64,000 bases of DNA from Sipunculus nudus (lineage: Eukaryota; Annelida; Sipuncula; Golfingiida; Sipunculidae): the NCBI GenBank assembly GCA_026874595.1, contig CM049316.1, positions 49,044,695-49,108,694 of the forward strand, written 5' to 3'. Positions within the stretch are counted from its first letter, which is position 1; each line of letters starts with the position of its first letter. Positions 56,180 through 64,000 of this stretch are shown piece after piece. The notes beneath the pieces were generated by a model. That model was given only the letters and a program-made list of their open reading frames with translations, ran no database searches and was not told the DNA's origin. Both the position numbers and the translations under genes were made by a program.

Positions 56180-57491
56180 AGAACAAACAGTGTGAGATAC
56201 GCACAGAAACGAGCAAAGACCCTATATTTGAGGGGCTATCACAAGTAATCCATTCAGGATGGCCAGAAAAGGTCAAGGAGCTCCAATCAGACCTTAGGGA
56301 ATTCTGGGGCTATAGGGATGAATTAGCTATTGAAAATGGAATTATTTTCAAAGGACGACAAGTCCTCATACCAAAGCCACTGAGGCCAGATATCCTGGCT
56401 CAGTTACATGAGGGGCACCAGGGCATAGAAAAAAACCAGGCGACTCGCCAGGGAAAGTGTATTTTGGCCCCGGATAAATGCGGACATTGAAAAACTCTGC
56501 AAACAGTGCCAGCTGTGCCAGGAATATCAACCAAGGCAAGCTAAAGAACCGATGGAGATGCATGAGAGGCCCAACAGGCCTTGGATCAAATTATGTACAG
56601 ACCTGTTTGACATTGGAACCAAAACCTTCCTCATTATATCAGACTACTATAGTCGCTACCCTGTAGTCAAACAGCTGAGCTCCACCACAACCGCTGCAGT
56701 CGTAAAAGCCACAAAGGAAACTTTCAGTCTCCTGGGAGTGCCCGTCGAAATCATATCTGATAACGGCCCACAATTTCTATCAGAATACAACAAGTTCTGC
56801 TCCTGTTTTGGGATTACACATACCACGTGTAGCCCTCGACACCCACGGTCAAATGGGTTCATCGAAAGACAAAATCCGGTACATAAAACCAATCATTCGT
56901 AAATGAATTCAAGCCAGTGGAGACGTTGACCTGGCCCTCCTCAATGTGAGAGCCACACCATTAGATGCATCGTTACCTAGTCCAGCTGAACTTATGTTTG
57001 GCAGACCAATACCTACAGCAATACCAAGCCACTCCGAAAAGCCATCAAATGAGGAGTACAAAGAGCACATTGACAAAGCGGTATTTCAGCAAAAGAAATA
57101 CGGTGACCAACACACCAAAGCCCTACCGCCCCTGCTCGCTGGGCAACGTGTTCGTATCCTGAATGCCGAAACACATAGATAGTCCCCTGGACAAATCGTC
57201 TCACAGACAGATGATCGCTCTTATACTGTATTATCAGAGAGGGGAAATGTAATCACCAGGAATCGCAGTCACTTGCGACCGACATCAACATGCCCCATTG
57301 ACATGGCATGTGATGCTCCTACAACAGAGCCGCGCCAGGATGAACCACCAATAATCAACAACATGGAGCCCGCTAAAGACAGCCCTCCTGCCAAACCATT
57401 GACTCCTCACCAGAACTTACCGCGTGAAAGGAAATCCCGTTATTGCCGGTCCATACGCGCCCCATTACGTTACCAAGAGGATAACTTGTAA
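56180..57491 (+). pseudogene. Gypsy integrase
   Basis: The N-terminal zinc region is represented by LHEGHQGIEK (about 56404). The DDE core lies in two frames: WIKLCTDLFDIGTKTFLI (first D, 56582-56635), EIISDNGPQFLSEYNKFC (second D, 56748-56801) and HPRSNGFIERQN (E, about 56840-56875). The C-terminal part at 56946-57491 has PAELMFGRPIP, VRILNAETHR, then TVLSERGNVITRNRSHLRPT. Frame breaks occur near 56510, 56890 and 57180. All three catalytic residues are kept, in contrast to the RT. Confidence 0.86.
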
Positions 57492-57672
57492 ATTACATTC
57501 GCTAAGACTTTAGTAATGTTAATTACATTTCGCTAGGACTTTGATAAGACTTTTCGTTTTCCAAGAACGATACACTCTCGCAACGCAAGGACTCTGTTTC
57601 CTAAGTTTTCTGCATAACATGTTTTACTTGATGCTCGGTGCTTGCTATCATTCTCAAAGATGAGACGGGGGA

Positions 57673-57782
57673 TGTAATATTATGAGACACAAAATACCAG
57701 ACTCATATATTCCGCTACACCGGAAGTTCTTTATTATCGCCCACCCCTATGAGCTATGTGCCGCCAACTTGATATCATTAAA
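57673..57782 (+). repeat. Gypsy 3' LTR, 110 bp
   Basis: It is nearly identical to 52967-53076 (a G/C and a T/C difference seen). It is preceded by a polypurine stretch and followed by TATAC. Confidence 0.93.
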
Positions 57783-58393
57783 TATACCTCCTATCGAAAT
57801 GCGTCGAACTGGGTAGACAGTACCAGACACCAATTAATCTGGCAGATAAATGAGATTAGGGACAAGTCTCGGGAAGACACAGCTCTTTGGAACCAAGTGA
57901 GGTGTGTGTACAGCTGGTATTATGCAATAACCTGTGACCAGGAGACACAGCTTGACCAACGGTCGTTTGTTTGAATGACACACTAAATGTATCTACCAGG
58001 TGGTGAATGCTGGAGTTTGTGCCCTTATTGTAATTTAAATTGGCCAAAAAATAGTACACATCTACAGCTTTCTGGAACCACTAGTTATAAGGTTAATGAA
58101 TTACAGCCTTGTTTTGAAGACAGCATGTAGACTATTTTTTCTTCACAAGAATCCCATTTGATATAAAGATAAAGATTACACCTTTTAGGGTTTATACACT
58201 AACACTTTAATTTTTACAGAGCAGCGTCCAAAAATCTTTTAAACTGACTAACATGATAAGGGATTTGACTAATATTTCTAACAAAGTACATTCACAAGAA
58301 ATAAAAAACAGTTAATATATGTTCAAGTTTACGGTTCTATCTAGACATATTTATAATATAGAAGTTATGTTATTTTTATTCAAGCGATAGCTT
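57783..58393. other. Right flank of the Gypsy element
   Basis: An open frame continues from the LTR junction to TGA near 57975 (NASNWVDSTRHQLIWQINE). It is in register with the end of the left flank if the element is removed. It has no recognised domain and a TGA lies just upstream, so I do not call it a gene. Confidence 0.4.
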
Positions 58394-58443
58394 AGACCCA
58401 GTTGTGGCTCTTTTGTACAACAGAGCCAGCCACAACTGGGTCT
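58394..58443. other. 50-bp hairpin-forming inverted repeat
   Basis: The 15-bp arms AGACCCAGTTGTGGC and GCCACAACTGGGTCT are perfect inverted copies with 20 bases between. GGCTCT/AGAGCC can pair further inside. AGCGATA flanks both sides. It is not tRNA-like. Confidence 0.8.
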
Positions 58444-59519
58444 AGCGATATAGCTATGCATAATAAAAGGTTGAGCTGTTCCTCTCATTCCAATATTATT
58501 AAGCTAATTAAGATCAAGCCCTGTATAGGTTTTTTATATATACAAATTATCTGATTAACTTATTAGTTTTGCAGAGAAATGGTCACTCATTCATTGTAAG
58601 TAAAATATGACTTGTTTACAATTGCAGGTACTCGTTGCCTGCCTGTTACATGCGAGGCATAAAAATATTTGCGGATTAAGCTCATGCCCATATTAATAGG
58701 AAGATGCGTGTTAGAATTTTTACACACATCACATACTGGAAACAAGTACACATAGCACCTGGTATTTCTCTTGCATTTACATCTTAGTTACACATTTTAT
58801 GTACATAATTATTATACACTTTTTTGTATTTTATCTTTCTATATAGCCCCTTAGTGAGAACAATTCAAGTTTAACACGGAGGGATTTAAATTCATTAAAA
58901 AAAACTGAAGTAAATAGAAATATTATGATATTAAAACTTTCATTTTATAAGAATGTAAAAATAATATATAACTGGTTTATCCACATTGAAAATTCTCTAT
59001 AGATGTAGTATTTGCTGTAAATTGTACAGATAATTTAAAGGTTCAATAAAGTGGAATTACTGTACACCTACCAATGATTTTGAATTTAGAAGATGATTCT
59101 TTAAGCATACACTGTTTATAACATATACAATACTTCTTAGCCAAAGAAAAGAAACTTACTTAAATAGTTTATCAAAATTAATCTTACCTTGTACTGAGTA
59201 ATATATCCTACATTGTTCTTTTAAAATAAATAGGCTTAAATTTATAGACGGCTCCTATTCTGGTGCACAAAATAAATGCACTTAATATAGGGAACTTCCC
59301 TAAGAGATACAACCCAGGCATTTTTAAAACTGTTACTATGTTTATATTTGGATAGATTGCTTATTAAGCAGAATTTCACGACATAAGCCCCTAAAGTATA
59401 TACTGACCCAGTATTAGCTTGAAATAAGCAAATTTATAAGCCAGGGTCCATACCTAGCGCTAATATTAGCACCAAAAAGCACTAAAGCTCGCCAATTGTA
59501 GTTTGCTTATTAATTCTGC
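58444..59519. other. AT-rich spacer
   Basis: I see no supported gene, tRNA or repeat boundary. Confidence 0.5.
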
Positions 59520-61640
59520 ATGGGGGAAATTGGGCCGGGGCAGAATGCACTTGCACAATTTAAAGAAATAAAACAAGACTGTTTTAATAAAATAAAATTT
59601 AGATTCCAAACCTTCAATTTATCAGAAGTGCATATTATTGTTAACGTTATAAATGAAATAAAACATACGTACCAGGCTAGGTAGAATTGACTGCTGTTTA
59701 AAGCGGAAAACCAACAGGATGTGATTGACACTGTAAAAAATCATACACCCATGAGGTTAACAGGTGCTGGATTGATCCATGAGACCGCGGGGTCAATGCA
59801 ATGATCACGTTTATAACGTCATCAGACATACACAGTTGAGAAGGTCAAAGACCTTCGCCCTATAGTAGCCTTTTGGACGTTTCAGACAGAGTCTGAAAAT
59901 CCCGAGATGTTTTTCAGGGTATATTGTTTGCTCTGCCGCAGTGGTCGACATCGAAAGTGCTGTCTGTAGCATCCTGTAGACCGTGGAGATGGGGTATCGT
60001 AGCTGCAATAGTATTCAGCTGTAGACCTTTGTTGTTTTAAATGACTATATGGGTGGATCGCTGCTGCACCGTATCGGTTTTCGCGGTCTGCAGGTGAAAT
60101 GCTGGTCATGGTTGAGGGGAATACTTCTATGGACGTTTTCTGTCTTCTTATTCAGAAGCACAATTCTGTTGTTTCACTGCTAATGGTCGTGAATAGCTGA
60201 TTGTTGTTGATATATGGCCTCTCTATTCAATACTGTTGTTATCGCCAGAGGACTCTTCTTGTGGCTGGGTCGGCCTCTAGTTGAATGACACTGGTCGTGA
60301 ACTCGTTTATGGGGATCAAGCTGTCTTGTATGTCTTGATGTAACTTCTTGTACTCTTGGCTACTGCTATTTAAGACAGCATTTATGCAAGCTCGTACTAC
60401 TGGGCAAAGTTCTTTGATTTGTAAGACAAACAGGTTTTTCACCAGGTATGGTAGGTTCTTTATGAAGTTGGCTGAAAGTATAAAGTCCTTCTCTGTAACT
60501 GATGTGTTGTGGTCGTCCCAGCCGTGATGCAGAACAGAGGCCGCCGCTAGGTATAATGTCTGTAGTGGGCTCATATCCAGGGCGATTGTAGATACGCTTG
60601 TTGTTTTCACACTTGACTCTGTCTCCTTTGATGTTGTCTCTGTCTCTGGTGTTGGTGTTGATGTTTGGGTGTATTTTTTGTTGTATCTTGGTCATGTACT
60701 GTTAGAATACTGGGCATCCCTTGTAAGCAGTGGTGTGCTCTCCCTGACTGTTGGCACACTTCCTGGCAGTGGTTGGGCAATTCTTGGCTGAGTGGTCTGG
60801 GTCTCTACATCTGCAGCGTGGAGAACTCTGGCATTCTCGGCTGGTATGTCCCCAATTGAGGCAGCGGCCACAAAAGGGATATCAGTAGACTTGAAATGTT
60901 CGGTCCGGTAGGTCTCGAAGCCGACTTGGAGGCCGTGTTGTAAAGCTTGGTCTGCGAGTTGTCTGTCTGCAAAGACGACCTTGACCTTGTGGGTTGGTTT
61001 GTGGGTTATAGCACTCTGCATACGAATGACAGCTACTGTGGGCGTATAGTCTCTGCTTGCAGGGCCTGGAGTTCTTTAACATCAATCTCTGGGTTTATCC
61101 CCTTTGAAATTACTTGAAACTCCTGTTGACGTTGTGTGATAACTCTCTTGACTTTAGTCTCTCTATGGGCTGTCTGGTGGATGCGGCTAACCGTCTTAAA
61201 GGTTGGTGTCGCTCTCCACTCTGGGGCGTGTTTTAAAATGGCACGATATTGTGGCTGGGTAGGATAGACATAAAGTCTATCCCTAGAATTGGTCGCTTTG
61301 CTTGAACTGCACGTCCGGGAAAGCTGAACGGGAGGGCTCTGTAGAGCTGTACACGGTCTTGTAGAAGCCATGATGAACTGTAGAAGTGATACAAAACGCC
61401 TTGTTTCGGGACTGTTCCGCACTCCTTGAACGTTAACTCGCAACGCGGAGATCGGGCCGGGGGTCGCCGGGGCAAGAGAGTTTTGCCCTAGAGGGGCAGA
61501 GGGCGGAGTCCGTTGCTGCCGGTGGACAATAACATAACACAGCGTGCAAGTTACAATGTATAGGGCAGGACAGTCCTGGTGGTTAGCCAATAGATACCGG
61601 TTCTGTGAATGGTTCACGTAACGTAGGCCCACGTCAGTGT
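59520..61640 (-). mobile_element. Element carrying only a LINE-type gag-like ORF
   Basis: Its two ends (59520-59770 and 61455-61560) are shared with the deleted copy at 44690-45100, which defines the mobile unit. The interior on the minus strand has a gag-like ORF1 (61371-60239) and no trace of reverse transcriptase or endonuclease. The region 60238-59770, downstream of the ORF on the minus strand, is non-coding by eye. This resembles an ORF1-only derivative of a Jockey/I-type LINE, but the mechanism is inference. Confidence 0.55.
60239..61371 (-). pseudogene. Gag-like ORF1 with three zinc-knuckle motifs (Jockey/I-type)
   Basis: The minus-strand start MASTRPCTALQ (61371) is followed by YRAILKHAPEW, TKVKRVITQRQQEFQVIS and EIDVKELQAL. 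It shifts near 61030 to HKVKVVFADRQLADQAL (RRM-like PRE_C2HC region). It then shifts to the knuckle cluster CGRCLNWGHTSREC, CRCRDPDHSAKNC and CANSQGEHTTAYKGCPVF (about 60875-60720). This C-x2-C-x4-H-x4-C series ending in GCPV is the hallmark of Jockey/I/CR1-type ORF1. A C-terminal piece (60610-60239) is alpha-helical in look and unrecognised. There are at least three shifts or stops. Confidence 0.7.
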
Positions 61641-61966
61641 GTGGTGTTCAATCCACGCCGTAGATTGTCACGCCGTAGGCTTTGTATTTCGATACAATTT
61701 CACAACATTTGACCTGTGACCTGGGCAAGCTTGCTTGTCGGTTTTTGATCATAAGTATAGGCCACTTTTCATGCATAACACAATGTCATAAAAGTGCATG
61801 GGAACCGTAAGGGCTGAGGGGGCGCTTGCCCCCCCCCCCCCCCTCTATTTAACAAAATTTTTGGGGGGGGAGGGGCATGAGTCTAGTTTGGCCCCCCCCC
61901 CCGGCCCCATTATTCGTTGGCCTTATATAACTATTTCATAAAAATAAGCAATGGCATATATTTGTA
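61641..61966. other. Spacer with C and G homopolymers
   Basis: C and G runs lie at 61830-61845, 61863-61870 and 61893-61902. No gene is seen. Confidence 0.45.
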
Positions 61967-63053
61967 TCCGCCAAAACAGAGTTTTGCGGATACTATGTTT
62001 TCAGCTGCACGCCGCCGCCGCCGCCGCCGCCGCGTAGGTGTCCGGAGAACTCCTCCGTAACCGCTGGGCGGAATTTTCCGAAACCCGGGATTATGTTCGG
62101 GTCACATGTGAACTGCTGCACCCTGATTTTGTTTTGACCTCTGACCTTTCCTCTGCGCACTGCGTCCGTTTGTGCGTCTGTTTCCACACATAAACCCACA
62201 TATCTCGGGAACCGTTTGACGGATCAGGAAAATTTTTTTGCACAAATGTAGCCCCTTGAGAGCTTTATAACATACACAAAAAATGGTGGCGCCACCTGCA
62301 GCCATTTTTGCACAGCTCCCGTCTGTTTGTCTGCCATGGGATAAAATCACTAGTTCTAGTTTCTGCAGCAGACATACAAGCTCATATCTTGGGAACCGTT
62401 TGACCGATAGGGCCAAAATTTTGCATGTGTATAGATCTCACATAGCTCTTTATCATACGCAAAACTGGTGGCGCCACCTGCAGCCATTTTTGCACAGCTC
62501 CCGTCTGTTTGTCTGCCATGGGATAAAATCACTCATATCTCGGCAGTGGTTTGACATATCTGCCTAAAATTTTGCAGGTTTATACATCCCCGACAGCTCT
62601 CTTGATTTTATGACAGGTGGCGCCACCTGCATTCTAGTTTCTGCAGCAGACATCCAAGCTCATATCTTGGGAACCGTTTGACCGATTGGCCAAAATTTTT
62701 GCATGTGTATAGATCTCATACAGCTCTTTATCATATGCAAAACTGATGGTGCCACCTGCAACCATTTTTGCACAGCGTCCATCTGTTTGTCTGCCACGGG
62801 CTAAAATCACTCATAAACATATAGTGGTTTGACTTATCTGCCTCAAATTTTGCATATGTATACATCTTGGACGGCTTTCTGGATTTTGTGGTAGGTGGCG
62901 GAACCTACATACACCATTTGGCTGCAGAAATCCATGCTAATATGCAACACTTCACTCTATTTCCCCTTGCCACTCAATCCATGCCTCACTTCACCTGTTC
63001 CACTCTGATTTAGGCGGATACACGTAGTCGCTTGTCGACTACCCGTATTCTAG
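61967..63053 (+). mobile_element. Helitron-like non-autonomous element, best copy
   Basis: The left end is A|TCCGCC inside a hairpin (61964-61993, arms GTATCCGC and GCGGATAC with an extra AAAAC/GTTTT pairing). A (CCG)n run follows at 62011-62034. The body has GGTGGCGCCACC at 62286, 62468 and 62617 and variants elsewhere, spaced by alternating CTCGGGAACCGTTTGAC and CGGCAGTGGTTTGACAT units. The right end has hairpin GTAGTCG-CTTGT-CGACTAC (63024-63042), then seven bases and CTAG (63050-63053) before T. TC start, 3' hairpin, CTRR end and no target duplication are Helitron hallmarks. No Rep/helicase is present. The copy at 3680-4664 confirms the family. Confidence 0.6.
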
Positions 63054-63098
63054 TTTATCTTTGGTTTCAGAAGATGGAATCAACCATTTTTCACTTGA
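63054..63098. other. Short spacer after the Helitron-like element
   Basis: Nothing is recognised. Confidence 0.5.
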
Positions 63099-63497
63099 GT
63101 GTACTTGAAATTGACAATTATGCGAGTCGTGTTTGAAATTGACATACAGGGGCCATATGAAATAGACACGCACAGTGTAAAAGACGCGTACACCCACGTG
63201 TGGTTTCCGATTGAAAATTTATTTACGGCAGGTAGTGTAAGTTACAGAACTGAAATGTTCTACTGTACTAAATCCTACATACTTCAAATTAACAACAAAC
63301 CCAAAATAGACAAACAAACAGGTAAATATGCAAAATTTTGTGCAAAGATTGCTTCTGGTTATTACATGTGGGGCGGGGATGACACTCCAGCATGCATGAC
63401 CAGTGCTCAGTGCACAGTGTTCATGCATGGAAATGGCAGCCAGGAAAAAGCTGAAGATTTCAGATTTCTTTGCGAAATCTTCAGATTCAAGCTATGA
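63099..63497 (+). CDS. Hypothetical 132-codon frame, low support
   Basis: This is an uninterrupted frame starting MYLKLTIMRVVFEIDIQGP, with no signal peptide, membrane segment or known domain. Composition is less biased than other chance frames in this window, and an exon-like end is not visible because it closes with its own stop. It lies just outside the Helitron-like element, so it may be a fragment of a captured or unrelated gene, or chance. Confidence 0.15.
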   Translation: MYLKLTIMRVVFEIDIQGPYEIDTHSVKDAYTHVWFPIENLFTAGSVSYRTEMFYCTKSYILQINNKPKIDKQTGKYAKFCAKIASGYYMWGGDDTPACMTSAQCTVFMHGNGSQEKAEDFRFLCEIFRFKL

Positions 63498-64000
63498 CTC
63501 AGTAAGGTATTTATATTTTATATTTCCAATCTCTCTATATATAAATAAACATTTTAGCTCTATCTATGATATATTAGTTTATCTTTTTTTCAGAGAAATT
63601 TACATAGTTTCATATATTTCCTCTTTACAAAGCTAATCTTTGCAATTATAAATTTCTTTTAAGCACATGTAGATAAGATACATAACAGGAATAAACTGAA
63701 CATTAATATTTCAACTCTTAAAAATATGAATTATCACAGAATGACCATGTGGTTACATATTTCCTTTCTGTAGTGACCATATATCCACTATTGACTGATT
63801 GATTCTTTATTTCCTCCTCGGCAAGAAGAGAGTACAACCATTCAGTACATATAAGGTACAAGATACATGCACCGTGAGCAAACAGTGAAAGAAATAAGAG
63901 CTAATTATAAATTATGCACAGATAAATATAAAAGGTTCAAATATCTAATAATAAAATACACAAAGCGCAAAGCTATATTAAGATATAATAGTTAACAAAC
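63498..64000. other. AT-rich spacer to window end
   Basis: I see no supported gene. A block near 63800-63850 (TTGACTGATTGATTCTTTATTTCC) may be an inverted repeat end, but its partner is not in the window. Confidence 0.4.

Larger units (their letters stand above)
52967..57782 (+). mobile_element. Gypsy (Ty3-type) LTR retrotransposon, complete structure
   Basis: The LTRs are only 110 bp (52967-53076 and 57673-57782), begin TGTAAT, end ATTAAA, and differ at about two positions. The 5-bp target duplication is TATAC (52962-52966; 57783-57787). A primer-binding-like TGGTGGCAGCGG follows the left LTR and a purine tract GAGACGGGGGA precedes the right LTR. The internal order is gag, protease, RT, RNase H, integrase. 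The GISNYIV-type polymerase motif and many stops show the copy is dead, although the LTRs are near identical. There is no env-like ORF. Confidence 0.94.

Overview
This is eukaryotic DNA with no bacterial gene layout. It has intron-bearing gene fragments, AT-rich spacers, microsatellites, and a very high load of transposable elements (TEs). The repeat style suggests a marine lophotrochozoan, most likely a bivalve or other mollusc: LINEs of the L1/Tx1 group, a tyrosine-recombinase retroelement with split direct repeats, short-LTR Gypsy elements, Helitron-like repeats, and repeat ends with a CCCATGG core followed by CTTGTTT. The species assignment is inference from repeat character only.

The one confidently recognised cellular gene is NEDD8 on the + strand. 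Its last two coding exons lie at 8674-8756 and 9772-9859. They cover residues 23 to the C-terminal LRGG plus a two-residue tail. The first exon(s) were not found. The intron between them starts with a 12-copy, 39-bp minisatellite that grew out of the exon/intron junction, and every extra copy has lost the GT of the splice donor.

Layout. 1-8.6 kb: diverged dispersed repeats, including a Helitron-like unit, a family carrying the 12-bp palindrome GGTGGCGCCACC, and an array of nuclear-receptor-like AGGTCA half-sites. 8.6-10.4 kb: NEDD8. 10.4-17 kb: repeats, a Gypsy remnant, a broken SWIM/YqaJ-nuclease gene and a pogo-like transposase fragment. 17.3-23.4 kb: a structurally complete LINE (LINE-A) with 13-bp target-site duplications (TSDs). 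25.7-33 kb: LINE fragments, an inverted-repeat element, a SINE-like unit and a hAT-like candidate. 33.1-44.4 kb: a second two-ORF LINE (LINE-C) whose 3' UTR is split by a 5-kb DIRS-order (PAT/Ngaro-like) retroelement, which is itself split by a 495-bp inverted-repeat element, giving three nested layers. 44.4-52.5 kb: two identical-looking 426-bp MITEs in inverted orientation around a dispersed-repeat island, then low-complexity DNA. 52.97-57.78 kb: a complete Gypsy element with 110-bp LTRs, a 5-bp TSD and a decayed pol. 59.5-61.6 kb: an element on the minus strand with only a gag-like ORF, plus a deleted sister copy at 44.7-45.1 kb. 62-63 kb: the best-preserved Helitron-like copy.

All reading was done by eye, without searches. 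Family names are confident where catalytic motifs are visible and tentative elsewhere. Almost every TE reading frame carries frameshifts or stops, so I annotate most as pseudogenes. LINE-A ORF1 is the only long intact TE frame.
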